Source of the DNA: Xanthomonas massiliensis
Lineage (GTDB): Bacteria; Pseudomonadota; Gammaproteobacteria; Xanthomonadales; Xanthomonadaceae
Reading direction: 5' to 3'
DNA length: 64,000 nucleotides
NCBI RefSeq assembly: GCF_900018785.1
Contig: NZ_FCOY01000006.1
Location: forward strand, 1,054,001-1,118,000
This document shows positions 19,759 to 29,532 of the stretch, one piece after another. A model generated the notes under the pieces. The model searched no databases. It was given only the letters and a program-made list of their open reading frames with translations, and was not told the origin of the DNA. Every line of letters begins with the position of its first letter. The first letter of the stretch is position 1. A program made the translations under genes and the position numbers.

Positions 19759-19784
19759 AAAAACCCCGCATTCGCGGGGCTTTT
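19759..19784 (-). terminator. Terminator downstream of tRNA-Glu(CTC)
   Basis: On the minus strand AAAAGCCCCGC and GCGGGGTTTTT form a stem around GAAT. It follows the tRNA gene by about 20 bases. Confidence 0.87.
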
Positions 19785-19805
19785 CCTTCCATCGCATCGG
19801 GCAGC

Positions 19806-19880
19806 TGGCGCTCCCTAGGGGACTCGAACCCCTGTTTTAGCCTTGAGAGGGCCACGTCCTAACCACTAGACGAAGGGAGC
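19806..19880 (-). tRNA. tRNA-Glu(CTC)
   Basis: The acceptor GCTCCCT/AGGGAGC, D-arm TCGTCTAGTGGTTAGGA, anticodon loop CTCTCAA (anticodon CTC), T-arm GGGTTCGAGTCCC and encoded CCA are all present. It reads GAG; two tRNA-Glu(TTC) genes are elsewhere in the window. Confidence 0.95.
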
Positions 19881-19949
19881 GTTTTGAGTCGCTGCATCGC
19901 TGCGAGGCGCGCTAGTATATGGAGCTTCAATCCGGTCGGCAAGCCCGAC

Positions 19950-21326
19950 GTGCATCTGTCCAGAAACGGAAGCGCCACCATCGAAACGCAAGACTCTCCG
20001 ACGTATCCGCTGCAGGTCATCCCGCGCGAACAGCATTCCATTTCCCGCAAGGACATCAGCCCCAACGCCCTGCGCGTGCTCTACCGCCTGCGCGAATCCG
20101 GCTTCGGTGCCTACCTGGTGGGAGGTGCGGTACGCGACCTGCTCGTCGGCCAGCTGCCCAAGGACTTCGACGTGGCCACCGATGCCACGCCGGAGGAGGT
20201 CAAGGCGCTGTTCCGCAACTGCCGCCTGATCGGCCGCCGCTTCCGCCTGGCGCATGTGGTGTTCGGCCGCGAAATCATCGAGGTGGCCACGTTCCGCGCC
20301 AACAGCGACGACGGCAGCGGCGACCGCGAGCTGGAGAACGGGCGCCTGGTGCGCGACAACGTCTACGGTTCGATCGAGGACGATGCGATCCGCCGCGACT
20401 TCACCTGCAACGCCCTGTACTACGCGATCGAGGATTTCTCGGTGCGCGACTACGTGGGCGGGTTCCGCGACGTGCAGGACCGCGTGCTGCGCCTGATCGG
20501 CGATCCGGAGCGGCGCTACCGCGAGGACCCGGTGCGCATGCTGCGCGCGGTACGGCTGTCGGCCAAGCTGGGCTTCACCATTGAGGCGGCCACGGCCGAG
20601 CCGATCCCGCGCCTGGCCGGGCTGCTGGCCGACACGCCGCCGGCGCGGCTGTTCGAGGAGGTGCTCAAGCTGTTCCTCTCCGGCCACGGCGTGGCCAGCT
20701 TCGAGGAGCTGGAGCGTTTCGGCCTGCTCGCTTCGCTGTTCCCCGATACCGCCGCCGCGCTGCGCGCCAACCGCAGCGGCGCGCTGCGCCGGGTGATCGC
20801 CGAGGGACTGGCCAATACCGATGCCCGGGTGGCCGCCGGCGACCCGGTCTCGCCGGCATTCCTGTTCGCGCTGCTGCTGTGGCCGGCGTTCTGCCGCGAG
20901 CTCACGCGCCTGCAGGCGCAGGGCATGCAGGGCGACGAGGCCCAGCGCCGCGCCGCCGACCGGGTGACGATCCGCGAACTGGCCGCCGTGGCGCTGCCGC
21001 GCCGGTTCTCGCTGCCAATGCAGGAGATCTGGCTGCTGCAGTCGCGCTTCCCGCTGCGCCAGCGCCGGCGCGTGCTGCGCACCCTGGCCCATCCGCGCTT
21101 CCGTGCCGCCTATGACTTCCTGGCCCTGCGCCAGGCCGCCGCGCCGGAACACGAAGCCGACCTGGCGTTCTGGAAGGAAGCTCAACGCCAGTCCGGCGCG
21201 GAACTGGCCGAGCTGATCCAGTCCCATGCCGCCGCCGCGGAAGCCGGCGAGGAGGAGGACGAGAGCGGCCAGCCGCGCCGGCGCCGGCGTCGCCGGCGTC
21301 GCCCGTCGGGTGCCGGCCACGACTGA
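19950..21326 (+). CDS. pcnB: Poly(A) polymerase I
   Basis: This nucleotidyltransferase-superfamily enzyme adds 3' poly(A) tails that promote RNA decay. The core has GFGAYLVGGAVRDLLVG and LPKDFDVATDATPEEV (acidic catalytic residues DFD), then DDAIRRDFTCNALYY and RYREDPVRMLRAVRLSAKLG. The tail is very basic (QPRRRRRRRRRPSG), like other PcnB proteins. Upstream openings back to 19884 run into the tRNA-Glu promoter region. I chose the GTG at 19950, which gives about 458 residues, but the start is uncertain. Confidence 0.93.
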   Translation: MHLSRNGSATIETQDSPTYPLQVIPREQHSISRKDISPNALRVLYRLRESGFGAYLVGGAVRDLLVGQLPKDFDVATDATPEEVKALFRNCRLIGRRFRLAHVVFGREIIEVATFRANSDDGSGDRELENGRLVRDNVYGSIEDDAIRRDFTCNALYYAIEDFSVRDYVGGFRDVQDRVLRLIGDPERRYREDPVRMLRAVRLSAKLGFTIEAATAEPIPRLAGLLADTPPARLFEEVLKLFLSGHGVASFEELERFGLLASLFPDTAAALRANRSGALRRVIAEGLANTDARVAAGDPVSPAFLFALLLWPAFCRELTRLQAQGMQGDEAQRRAADRVTIRELAAVALPRRFSLPMQEIWLLQSRFPLRQRRRVLRTLAHPRFRAAYDFLALRQAAAPEHEADLAFWKEAQRQSGAELAELIQSHAAAAEAGEEEDESGQPRRRRRRRRRPSGAGHD

Positions 21327-21327
21327 C

Positions 21328-21816
21328 ATGGACACCGCCGTCGTCGGCCTCGGCAGCAACATCGGCGATGCCGCGGCCAACGTGCTCGGCGCGGTCGAGG
21401 CCCTGGCCACCCTGCCGCACAGCCAGGTGGCGGCCGTCTCGCGCCTGTATCGCACGCCGGCCTGGGGCGGGGTGGCGCAGGCGGACTTCGTCAATGCCGC
21501 CGTGCGCCTGGAAACGGCGCTGGCGCCGCTGGACCTGCTCGACGGCCTGCTGGAAATCGAGCGCCGCTTCGGCCGGGTGCGCACCGCCGGCAACCACTGG
21601 GGGCCGCGCACCCTGGACCTGGACGTGCTGCTGTACGGCACCCGGGTCATCGCGCACCCGCGCCTGACCGTGCCGCATCCCTACCTGCACGAGCGCGCGT
21701 TCGCCCTGGTGCCGCTGCTGGACGTGTTGCCGTCGGCGCGGATACCCGGCCGCGGCGACGCGCGCACGCTTTTGCAGGAACTGCACGAAACCGGTGCAAT
21801 TGCACCGATCGGGTAG
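21328..21816 (+). CDS. folK: HPPK, 6-hydroxymethyl-7,8-dihydropterin pyrophosphokinase
   Basis: From the ATG at 21328, two bases after the pcnB stop, the 162-residue protein starts [19 protein letters not shown]. It contains the HPPK motifs [20 protein letters not shown] and the signature [14 protein letters not shown]. It transfers pyrophosphate from ATP in folate synthesis. The pcnB-folK-panB-panC order is common in gammaproteobacteria and suggests one operon. Confidence 0.95.
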   Translation: MDTAVVGLGSNIGDAAANVLGAVEALATLPHSQVAAVSRLYRTPAWGGVAQADFVNAAVRLETALAPLDLLDGLLEIERRFGRVRTAGNHWGPRTLDLDVLLYGTRVIAHPRLTVPHPYLHERAFALVPLLDVLPSARIPGRGDARTLLQELHETGAIAPIG

Positions 21817-21851
21817 ATAATGCGCGCCTCGTTCAGCGCCGCCGCCCCCTC

Positions 21852-22667
21852 ATGAGCACCCACGCCGAAAGCAAACCCTGGACCGTTCCCGCGCTGGCCG
21901 AGGCCAAGCGCGACAAGCGCCGCTTGGCCATGCTGACCGCCTACGACGCCGGTTTCGCCCGGGTCGCCGACGCCAACGGCATCGACCTGATCCTGGTCGG
22001 CGATTCGCTGGGCATGGTGGTGCAGGGCCACGACTCGACCCTGCCGGTGAGCGTGGCCGACATGGCCTACCACACCGCCTGCGTGGCGCGCGGGATCGAG
22101 CGGGCGCTGCTGGTGGCCGACCTGCCGTTCCAGGCCGACGCCACGCCCGAGCGGGCGCTCGACGCGGCCACCGCGCTGCTCAAGGCCGGCGCGGAGATGG
22201 TCAAGATCGAAGGCGCCGGCCACAAGCTGGACACCATCCGCTACCTGGTCGAGCGCGAGGTGCCGGTGTGCTCGCACCTGGGCCTGACGCCGCAGTCGGT
22301 GCTGCGCTTCGGCGGCTACCGCGTGCAGGGCCGCGGCGAGGCCGGCGAACGCCTGCGCGCCGAGGCCCGCGCCGTGGCCGCGGCCGGTGCCGCGCTGCTG
22401 GTGCTCGAGTGCGTGCCCACGCCGCTGGCCGCGCAGATCACGGCCGAGTCGGACATTCCCACCATCGGCATCGGCGCCGGTCCCGGCTGCGACGGGCAGG
22501 TGCTGGTGCTGCACGATTTCCTGGGCCTGGACAGCGGCCATCGCCGTCCCAAGTTCGTCAAGGACTTCCTCGCCGAAGGCGGCTCCGTCGCCGGCGCGGT
22601 CCGGGCCTACGCCGACGCGGTGCGCGCCGGCACCTTTCCCGACGCCGAACACAGCTACGCATCATGA
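21852..22667 (+). CDS. panB: 3-methyl-2-oxobutanoate hydroxymethyltransferase
   Basis: The 271-residue TIM-barrel enzyme makes ketopantoate, the first committed pantothenate step. Visible signatures are [39 protein letters not shown] and the metal-binding [11 protein letters not shown] and ECVP regions. The stop overlaps panC by ATGA, giving coupled translation. Confidence 0.97.
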   Translation: MSTHAESKPWTVPALAEAKRDKRRLAMLTAYDAGFARVADANGIDLILVGDSLGMVVQGHDSTLPVSVADMAYHTACVARGIERALLVADLPFQADATPERALDAATALLKAGAEMVKIEGAGHKLDTIRYLVEREVPVCSHLGLTPQSVLRFGGYRVQGRGEAGERLRAEARAVAAAGAALLVLECVPTPLAAQITAESDIPTIGIGAGPGCDGQVLVLHDFLGLDSGHRRPKFVKDFLAEGGSVAGAVRAYADAVRAGTFPDAEHSYAS

Positions 22668-23506
22668 TCGAAACCGTCAACGAACTTGCCCGCCTGCGCG
22701 AGGCGGTCGGCAAGTGGAAGCGCGCCGGCCTGCGCGTGGCGCTGGTGCCCACCATGGGCAACCTGCACGCCGGCCATTTTTCCCTGGTCCAGCTGGCGCG
22801 CCGCCATGCCGACCGCGTGGTGGCCAGCGTCTTCGTCAACCCGACCCAGTTCGGCCCGAACGAGGACTTCGACCGCTACCCGCGCACGCCCGAGGCCGAC
22901 CGCGACGGGCTCGAGCGCGCCGGGTGCGACCTGGTGTGGCTGCCGTCGGTGGCGGCCATGTACCCGCTGGGCACCGAGCGTGCCACGCGGATGCATGCCC
23001 CGGGCGTGAGCGAGGTGCTCGAGGGTGCGCGCCGCCCGGGCCACTTCGATGGCGTGTGCACGGTCGTCACCCGCCTGTTCAACCAGGTGCAGCCGGACGT
23101 GGCCGTCTTCGGCCGCAAGGACTACCAGCAGGTGGCGGTGATCCGGCAGGTGGTGGCGGACCTGGCGATCCCGCTGGAGATCGTGCCGGCCGAGATCGTG
23201 CGCGCCGACGACGGCCTGGCGCTGAGCTCGCGCAACCAGTACCTGTCTCCGGCCGAGCGCCTGCAGGCGCCTGCGCTGCACCGTACCCTGCTGGAACTGG
23301 GCCGGCAGGTCCGCGCCGGCGTCCCGTACGCGCAGGCCGAGACCGACGCCGCCCGGCAGCTGCAGGCCGCCGGTTTCGACGTGGACTACTGCGTGGTGCG
23401 GCAACCGGACCTGGCCGAGCCGGCCGCCGGCGAGTCCGGCCCGCTCGTGGCGCTGGTGGCCGCGCGCCTGGGCACCACCCGCCTGATCGACAACCTGGAA
23501 TTCTGA
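22664..23506 (+). CDS. panC: Pantothenate synthetase
   Basis: This 280-residue ligase couples pantoate and beta-alanine. It has [15 protein letters not shown] (HIGH-like motif), [29 protein letters not shown] and the KMSKS-like [13 protein letters not shown]. The ATG at 22664 overlaps the panB TGA, which settles the start. Confidence 0.97.
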   Translation: MIETVNELARLREAVGKWKRAGLRVALVPTMGNLHAGHFSLVQLARRHADRVVASVFVNPTQFGPNEDFDRYPRTPEADRDGLERAGCDLVWLPSVAAMYPLGTERATRMHAPGVSEVLEGARRPGHFDGVCTVVTRLFNQVQPDVAVFGRKDYQQVAVIRQVVADLAIPLEIVPAEIVRADDGLALSSRNQYLSPAERLQAPALHRTLLELGRQVRAGVPYAQAETDAARQLQAAGFDVDYCVVRQPDLAEPAAGESGPLVALVAARLGTTRLIDNLEF

Positions 23507-23639
23507 ACCTGCCACGACGGGCACCGGCACCGCCCCTTCCGCTGCGGTGCCGCGCCCGCATGTGGGCAGGGAGGGCCGGCCCCGGCCCCGCACCCGGCAG
23601 GTGCTAGACTGCCGCTTTGTTTACCGCAGTGCCGCATCC

Positions 23640-24020
23640 ATGCAACTCACCCTGCTGAAAACCAAGATCCACCGCGCCGTCGTGACCCATTCCGAGCTCA
23701 ACTACGAGGGCTCGATCGCGATCGACGACAACCTGCTGCGTGCCACCGGCATCCGCGAGTTCGAGCAGGTGCACATCTGGGACGTGACCAACGGTGCGCG
23801 CTTCACCACCTATGCGATCCGCGCCGAGGCCGGCAGCGGCGTCATCTCGCTCAACGGCGGCGCCGCCCGCCACGTGCAGGTGGGCGACGTGATCATCGTC
23901 GCGGCCTTCGCGGTCATGAGCGAGGCCGAGGCCGCCAACTTCAAGCCGAAGCTGGTCTACGTCGACGCCAACAATCGCATCGCCCGAACCAACGACACCA
24001 TTCCCGTACAGGCCGCATGA
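23640..24020 (+). CDS. panD: Aspartate 1-decarboxylase (pyruvoyl enzyme)
   Basis: This 126-residue proenzyme supplies beta-alanine for panC. Gly24-Ser25 in NYEGSIAID is the self-processing site that creates the pyruvoyl cofactor. The ATG at 23640 gives the canonical [13 protein letters not shown] start. It lies 133 bases after panC, possibly with its own promoter. Its stop overlaps the pgi start (ATGA). Confidence 0.97.
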   Translation: MQLTLLKTKIHRAVVTHSELNYEGSIAIDDNLLRATGIREFEQVHIWDVTNGARFTTYAIRAEAGSGVISLNGGAARHVQVGDVIIVAAFAVMSEAEAANFKPKLVYVDANNRIARTNDTIPVQAA

Positions 24021-25531
24021 GCCACGACACCGGATTCGACGCGCTTCACGACCACGCCCGCCGCCTGGCCGGCGTGTCCATCCGCCAACTGCTGGCCGAC
24101 GCGCCCGGCCGCGAACGCGACCTGGCGCTGCGCGTCGGTCCGGTGTACCTCAACTTCGCCCGCCAGGGCTACGACGCTGCCGCGCTGGAAGCCTTGCTGG
24201 CCCTGGCCGGCGAACGCGACGTCCCAGGCGCCTTCGCGCGCCTGTTCCGGGGCGACCAGGTCAACGTCACCGAGCACCGCGCCGCGCTGCACACCGCGCT
24301 GCGCGGCGACCTGACCGGCGCGCCGGTGGCGGCGGCCGCCGCCGCCGAGGCGACCGAGGTGCGCGCACGCATGCGCGCCCTGGTCGATGCGATCGAGGAC
24401 AGCGACATCACCGACGTGGTCAGCGTCGGCATCGGCGGCTCGGACCTGGGGCCACGGCTGGTAGTCGATGCGTTGCGCCCGTTGCGCTCGGACCTGCGCG
24501 TGCACTTCGTCTCCAACGTCGACGGCGCGGCCATGCAGCGCACGCTGGCGGGGCTGGATCCGGCGCGCAGCGCCGGGGTGCTGATTTCCAAGACCTTCGG
24601 CACCCAGGAGACGCTGCTCAACGGGCGCATCCTGCACGACTGGCTCGGCGGCGCGGGCCGCCTGTTCGCGGTCAGCGCCAATCCCGAGCGCGCCGCGCAG
24701 GCCTTCGGCATCGACCCGGCACGGGTGCTGCCGATGTGGGACTGGGTCGGCGGCCGCTACTCGTTGTGGTCCGCGGTGGGCTTCCCGATCGCGATTGCCA
24801 TCGGCAGCGAGCGCTTCGACCAGTTGCTGGCGGGCGCGGAGCTGATGGACCGGCACGTGCTGGACAGCGCGCCGGCCCGCAATGCCGCGGTGCTGCACGG
24901 GCTGACCGAGGTGTGGAACCGCAACGTGCTCGGCCGCGCCACCCATGCCGTGCTCACCTACGACCAGCGCCTGGCGCTGCTGCCCGCCTACCTGCAGCAG
25001 CTGGTGATGGAGAGCCTGGGCAAGCGGGTGGAGCTGGACGGTACGCCGGTGCAAGGCGATACCGCCTCGGTGTGGTGGGGCGGGGCCGGCACCGACGTGC
25101 AGCACAGCTTCTTCCAGGCGCTGCACCAGGGCACCAGCGTGGTGCCGGCCGATTTCATCGGCACCGTGCACAACGACGATCCGTACCTGGAGAACCACCA
25201 GGCCCTGCTGGCCAACCTGCTCGCCCAGACCGAGGCGCTGGCGAACGGCCAGGGCAGCGACGACCCGCACCGCGTCTATCCGGGCGGTCGCCCGAGCACG
25301 CTGATCCTGCTCGACGCGCTGACCCCGCAGGCACTGGGCGCCTTGATCGCGCTGTACGAGCACAGCGTATACGTGCAGTCGGTGATCTGGGGCATCAATG
25401 CCTTCGACCAGTTCGGCGTGGAGCTGGGCAAGCAGCTGGCCGGGCAATTGCTGCCGGCCGTGCAGGGGCAGGGCGAGGCGCCGGCCGATCCGGTCACGCG
25501 CGAGGCGCTGGCGCAGATCCGTACGCGCTGA
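24017..25531 (+). CDS. pgi: Glucose-6-phosphate isomerase
   Basis: The 504-residue enzyme interconverts glucose-6-P and fructose-6-P. Family motifs are [48 protein letters not shown] and [18 protein letters not shown]. It is joined to panD by a four-base overlap, so a central sugar isomerase is probably co-expressed with pantothenate synthesis. Confidence 0.97.
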   Translation: MSHDTGFDALHDHARRLAGVSIRQLLADAPGRERDLALRVGPVYLNFARQGYDAAALEALLALAGERDVPGAFARLFRGDQVNVTEHRAALHTALRGDLTGAPVAAAAAAEATEVRARMRALVDAIEDSDITDVVSVGIGGSDLGPRLVVDALRPLRSDLRVHFVSNVDGAAMQRTLAGLDPARSAGVLISKTFGTQETLLNGRILHDWLGGAGRLFAVSANPERAAQAFGIDPARVLPMWDWVGGRYSLWSAVGFPIAIAIGSERFDQLLAGAELMDRHVLDSAPARNAAVLHGLTEVWNRNVLGRATHAVLTYDQRLALLPAYLQQLVMESLGKRVELDGTPVQGDTASVWWGGAGTDVQHSFFQALHQGTSVVPADFIGTVHNDDPYLENHQALLANLLAQTEALANGQGSDDPHRVYPGGRPSTLILLDALTPQALGALIALYEHSVYVQSVIWGINAFDQFGVELGKQLAGQLLPAVQGQGEAPADPVTREALAQIRTR

Positions 25532-25554
25532 CCCACGCCCGGGTATCCGTGCGA

Positions 25555-25582
25555 CGACGAGCCGGCCCATGCCGGCTCGTCG
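25555..25582. terminator. Hairpin between pgi and the convergent response regulator
   Basis: A perfect 12 bp stem, CGACGAGCCGGC with GCCGGCTCGTCG, around CCAT, followed by a short CGTTT. It probably terminates pgi and the convergent regulator gene in both directions, although the T-tract is weak. Confidence 0.65.
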
Positions 25583-25592
25583 CGTTTGCGGG

Positions 25593-26168
25593 CTACGGGC
25601 GTTGCGGGCTGGGGCGCTTGGCCAGCTTGCGCTGCAGCGAGCGGCGGTGCATGCCGAGCAAGCGTGCGGCGGCGGAGATGTTGCCCCCGGTCTCGTGCAG
25701 GGCCTGCTGGATGTGCTCCCATTGCAGGCGGTTGAGCGGGGTCATCTTGCCGGGCAGCTCCTCTTCCGGGGCTTCCTCGGCCTGCACCGGCCGGGCGACC
25801 GGTTCGCCCTCCAGCCCGAGCGCGCGCAGGATCATCTGCACTGTCGCCGGCTTGGGCAGGTAGTCGTCCGCGCCGAGCTTGATCGCCTCCACCGCGGTGG
25901 CGATGCTGGCGTAGCCGGTCACCAGCAGGATGCGCATGTCCGCGCGCAGCTCGCGCAGCGGCCGGATCAGGGCCAGCCCGGACTCGCTGCCCAGCTTGAG
26001 ATCCACCAGTGCGAAGTCCGGCGGTTGCGCGCGGGCCACGTCCAGCGCCTGCGCCGCGCTCTCGCAGGCGGTGACCTCGACCTCGCGGCGGGCGAGGGCG
26101 CGCTGCAGGGTGCGCAGGTACAGCGCGTCGTCGTCCACGGCGATGCCGCGCAGGGGCAGTTCAATCAT
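25593..26168 (-). CDS. RegA/PrrA-type response regulator
   Basis: The 191-residue protein has a receiver domain (acidic pocket VDDD at 11-14, phosphoacceptor Asp56 in ALVDLKLG, Thr in LLVTGYAS, Lys in LPKPA) and a C-terminal Fis-like HTH (GGNISAAARLLGMHRRSLQR). This two-domain form without an ATPase module is the RegA/PrrA/ActR family of redox-responsive regulators. It starts within the end of the kinase gene (ATG at 26168, kinase stop at 26161-26163), so the two are translationally coupled. Confidence 0.88.
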   Translation of the reverse strand: MIELPLRGIAVDDDALYLRTLQRALARREVEVTACESAAQALDVARAQPPDFALVDLKLGSESGLALIRPLRELRADMRILLVTGYASIATAVEAIKLGADDYLPKPATVQMILRALGLEGEPVARPVQAEEAPEEELPGKMTPLNRLQWEHIQQALHETGGNISAAARLLGMHRRSLQRKLAKRPSPQRP

Positions 26169-27396
26169 CGGAATCCTCCTGATCCTGCAAGGGCAGGCGG
26201 AAGCCCACCCGGGTGCCCGGTCCGTCGCCGGCCGGACGCATCCACAGGTCGCCGCGCAGGCGTTCGACCGTGGCATGGGAAAGCGCCAGCCCCACGCCCA
26301 TGCCGTGCGGCTTGCCGCTGCCGAACAGGGTGGTGCCGGGCAGCAGCGGGCGCGAGGTGTCGAACCCGGCCCCGTGGTCGCGGACTTCGCCGTACAGGGT
26401 GCCGTCCTCGATGTGCAACGTCAGGTCGATGCCGGGCCGCTGCGCGGCCTCGCCGGCATCGGCCGCGTTGTTGAGCAGCACCTGCAGCAGGTGGCCGATG
26501 GCGGGTTCGACCCGGCGCTGGAGCGGCGCATCGGCATTGCAGTCCAGCTGGACGGTGGGCCGCACCAGCTGCCATTGCTGCAGCACGTAGGCCAGCGAAA
26601 CCGGCTGGCGGCGGCGGCTGTCGGCCGGGGCCGCCAGGGCCTGGACCTTTTCCCGGCACTGCGCCAGCAGGTCGTCGAGCGTCTCCAGGTCCTCGCGCGT
26701 GACCGGATCGTCCGCCTGCTCGGCCATGTCGCCGACCAGCAGGGTCATGGTCGCCAGCGGCGTGTTCAGTTCGTGCGCCACCGACGCGGCATGGGTCGCC
26801 AGGGCGACGATGCCCTCGTTGCGGGTGAAGCGGTCGCGCAGCACGGAAAGCTCGCGCTCGCGTTCGCGCAGCGCGCCCGACAGGCGGGTGGAGAACACCA
26901 GCACCACCACCGTGGTGATCAGGAAGCTGGCGGCCATGCCGCCCAGGTGCAGGCTGCGCGGATCCAGGCGCCCGCCCGGCAGGGGCAGGCCGAAGACCGC
27001 GCTGACGGCGTAGCCGACCACGCTGGCGGCGGCCACGGCGATGGTCCAGCGCGGCGGCAGGGCCATCGCCGCCAGCGCCACCAGCACCACGAACAACGAA
27101 CCGAACGGATTGGCCAGTCCGCCGCTCCAGCCCACCATCCAGGTCAGGATGGTGATGTCCACCAGCAGGTGGCCGAAGGCCGTGGCCGGGCCCACCTCGC
27201 CGCGCAGCCAGTGCGAACTCAGCCCGGCATAGAGGTTGAACAGCGCCAGCGCCGCCACGCCCGCCCACAGCGGCCCCAGCGGCAGCGGCAGGCCGAAGAC
27301 CTCGGTGGCCACCACGATCGTCGCCGCCTGGCCGGCGGTGGCCAGCCAGCGCAGGCTGCACAGGGTGCGCAGGAAGGAGGCGTCGATCGCATTCAT
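26161..27396 (-). CDS. RegB/PrrB-type redox sensor histidine kinase
   Basis: From the ATG at 27396 the protein has 411 residues: about six membrane helices to residue 175, then a kinase core. The quinone-binding signature GGxxNPF of RegB is present exactly as GGLANPF (92-98). The H-box is AHELNTPLATMTLL with His208, as in RegB. Cys247 (LLAQCREK) lies where the redox-active Cys of RegB-type kinases is expected. N- and G-box sequences follow (LLNNAADAGEAA; GMGVGLALSHATVERLRGDL). It should sense respiratory or quinone state and phosphorylate the adjacent regulator. Confidence 0.9.
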   Translation of the reverse strand: MNAIDASFLRTLCSLRWLATAGQAATIVVATEVFGLPLPLGPLWAGVAALALFNLYAGLSSHWLRGEVGPATAFGHLLVDITILTWMVGWSGGLANPFGSLFVVLVALAAMALPPRWTIAVAAASVVGYAVSAVFGLPLPGGRLDPRSLHLGGMAASFLITTVVVLVFSTRLSGALRERERELSVLRDRFTRNEGIVALATHAASVAHELNTPLATMTLLVGDMAEQADDPVTREDLETLDDLLAQCREKVQALAAPADSRRRQPVSLAYVLQQWQLVRPTVQLDCNADAPLQRRVEPAIGHLLQVLLNNAADAGEAAQRPGIDLTLHIEDGTLYGEVRDHGAGFDTSRPLLPGTTLFGSGKPHGMGVGLALSHATVERLRGDLWMRPAGDGPGTRVGFRLPLQDQEDSDD

Positions 27397-27540
27397 CGCG
27401 CTACATGCTATGCGCTGGCCGCCGTTCCTGCCGTGACGCCGGAGCGCTTGCGACAAAGCGTCGCAACGCGGGCGGCGACGGGACACACCGCGTTCACGCC
27501 GCTGCCGCGCCGGCACCGGCCGGCACGATAGAATGCGCGC

Positions 27541-28818
27541 ATGCAACACGATGCCGTGACCCGACCGACCCCGCCCGCCAGCGCCAGTGCCTGGCCCCGC
27601 CGCGTCACCCAGGCGGTGAAGGTGGGCAACGTGACCGTGGGCGGCGGTCATCCGGTGGTGGTGCAGTCCATGACCAACACCGATACCTCCGACGTGGACG
27701 CCACCACCCGCCAGGTGGCCGAGCTGTGGCGCGCCGGCTCGGAAATGGTGCGCATGACGGTGAACACGCCGGCCGCCGCCGCCGCGGTGCCGCGCATCGC
27801 CGAGAAGCTGGCGATGATGGGTATCCAGGTGCCGTTGATCGGCGATTTCCACTACAACGGCCACCAGCTGCTGGCCGGCGAACCGGCCGCCGCCGAGGCG
27901 CTGGCCAAGTACCGCATCAATCCCGGCAACGTCGGCTTCGGCAAGAAGAAGGACCTGCAGTTCGCCCAGCTGATCGAGTTCGCGATCCGCTACGACAAGC
28001 CGGTGCGCATCGGCGCCAACTGGGGCTCGCTGGACCAGTCCCTGGCCGCGCAGCTGATGGACGAGAACAGCCGGCGCGAGGTGCCGTGGGACGCCGGGCG
28101 GGTGCTGCGCGAGGCGCTGATCCGTTCGGCGGTGGATTCGGCCGAGCGCGCGGTGGAACTGGGCCTGGCGCGCGACCGGATCATCCTGTCGGCCAAGGTC
28201 TCCGGCGTGCAGGAATTGATCGCGGTGTACCGCGACATGTCCGCCCGTTGCGACTTCGCCCTGCACCTGGGCCTGACCGAGGCCGGCATCGGCTCCAAGG
28301 GCATCGTCGCCTCGTCGGCGGCGCTGGCGGTGCTGCTCCAGGAAGGCATCGGCGACACCATCCGCATTTCGCTCACGCCCGAGCCGGGGCAGCCGCGCAC
28401 CCAGGAGGTCGTCGTCGCCCAGGAGCTGCTGCAGACCACCGGCCAGCGTGCCTTCACCCCGATGGTCACCGCCTGCCCGGGCTGCGGCCGCACCACCTCC
28501 GAGTTCTTCCAGGAGCTGGCCAAGGTGGTGCAGAACCACGTGCGCGAGAAGATGCCGGTATGGCGCGTCACCCACCCGGGCGCGGAGAACATGACCCTGG
28601 CGGTGATGGGCTGCGTGGTCAACGGCCCGGGCGAGTCGCGCCACGCCAACATCGGCATTTCCCTGCCGGGTACCGGCGAGGCGCCATCGGCACCGGTGTT
28701 CGTCGACGGCGAGAAGACCGTGACCCTGCGCGGCGAGCACATCGCCCAGGAATTCGTGGAACTGATCGACCGCTACGTCGAGGACAAGTACGCGCGTGGG
28801 GCCGCCGCGGCCGGCTGA
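27541..28818 (+). CDS. ispG: (E)-4-hydroxy-3-methylbut-2-enyl-diphosphate synthase (flavodoxin)
   Basis: The 425-residue 4Fe-4S enzyme performs the penultimate step of the MEP isoprenoid pathway. The cluster ligands are in [10 protein letters not shown] and [12 protein letters not shown]. The N-terminus has [20 protein letters not shown], which starts the TIM barrel. It is longer than the E. coli protein (372 aa), as in other Xanthomonadaceae. It is divergent from the redox kinase gene with 144 bases between. Confidence 0.96.
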   Translation: MQHDAVTRPTPPASASAWPRRVTQAVKVGNVTVGGGHPVVVQSMTNTDTSDVDATTRQVAELWRAGSEMVRMTVNTPAAAAAVPRIAEKLAMMGIQVPLIGDFHYNGHQLLAGEPAAAEALAKYRINPGNVGFGKKKDLQFAQLIEFAIRYDKPVRIGANWGSLDQSLAAQLMDENSRREVPWDAGRVLREALIRSAVDSAERAVELGLARDRIILSAKVSGVQELIAVYRDMSARCDFALHLGLTEAGIGSKGIVASSAALAVLLQEGIGDTIRISLTPEPGQPRTQEVVVAQELLQTTGQRAFTPMVTACPGCGRTTSEFFQELAKVVQNHVREKMPVWRVTHPGAENMTLAVMGCVVNGPGESRHANIGISLPGTGEAPSAPVFVDGEKTVTLRGEHIAQEFVELIDRYVEDKYARGAAAAG

Positions 28819-29470
28819 GCCGGGCAGGCAGGGGCGCCGGCCGGCACGGGCCGGGCGGGGACGGCCTGCCGCATGGTGGTTCGCCGTCGTCCTGCCGGCG
28901 GCCGTCTTCGCCGGACTGGCCATCGCCACCGGCCGCGCGGGGCCCCGGGGATTCGACGTTTCGCCGATGGCGTGGCTGTACGACCATGCCTCGCCTGGCC
29001 TGGATCGCTTCTTCGCACAGGTGGCCCGTGCCGGCTACGAGGGCGGGGTGATCCCGGCCGACATCCTGCTGCTGGCAGGCCTGGCGGCGGTGGGGCGTTG
29101 GCGGGCCTGGCGTTTCGCGGCCGTCTCCCTCGGCGGCTCGGCCTTGCTGGTGATGGCGGCCAAGCGCCTGCTGCGGCGCGAACGCCCGGCGTTGTGGGAG
29201 ACGATCCCGCAGGAGACCACCTGGAGCTTCCCCAGTGGCCATGCCACCGCCTCGATGGCCCTGGCGGCGGTGCTGGTGCTGCTCGCCTGGCCCACCCGCG
29301 CCCGCTGGCCGGTGCTTCTGGCCGCACTGGCCTTCGTGCCGCTGGTGGGCCTGTCGCGACCCTACCTGGGCGTGCACTACCCCTCGGACATCCTCGCGGG
29401 CTGGTGCCTGGCGCTGGCCTGGGTGGCAGCCGCGTGGCTGCTACTGCATCGCCGCGGCGCAGCGGGCTAG
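28796..29470 (+). CDS. PAP2-family membrane phosphatase
   Basis: The 224-residue membrane protein has all three PAP2 motifs: KRLLRRERP (KxxxxxxRP), PSGHA, and [12 protein letters not shown] (SRxxxxxHxxxD). Such enzymes hydrolyse lipid phosphates, for example undecaprenyl pyrophosphate or phosphatidate, at the outer face of the inner membrane. The GTG start at 28796 overlaps ispG by 23 bases; no better in-frame start precedes the first membrane helix. Substrate cannot be told. Confidence 0.85.
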   Translation: MGPPRPAEPGRQGRRPARAGRGRPAAWWFAVVLPAAVFAGLAIATGRAGPRGFDVSPMAWLYDHASPGLDRFFAQVARAGYEGGVIPADILLLAGLAAVGRWRAWRFAAVSLGGSALLVMAAKRLLRRERPALWETIPQETTWSFPSGHATASMALAAVLVLLAWPTRARWPVLLAALAFVPLVGLSRPYLGVHYPSDILAGWCLALAWVAAAWLLLHRRGAAG

Positions 29471-29532
29471 GGCGCGCTCGCCGGTGCCGGCTTGCCGTGC
29501 CGGCACCGGCCTGGCAGGGTGCATGCCGGGGT

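Noticed and set aside
26161-28929. 922-codon frame that would extend the histidine kinase upstream
   Set aside because: The extension is antisense to ispG. The kinase starts at the ATG at 27396, where the first membrane helix begins.
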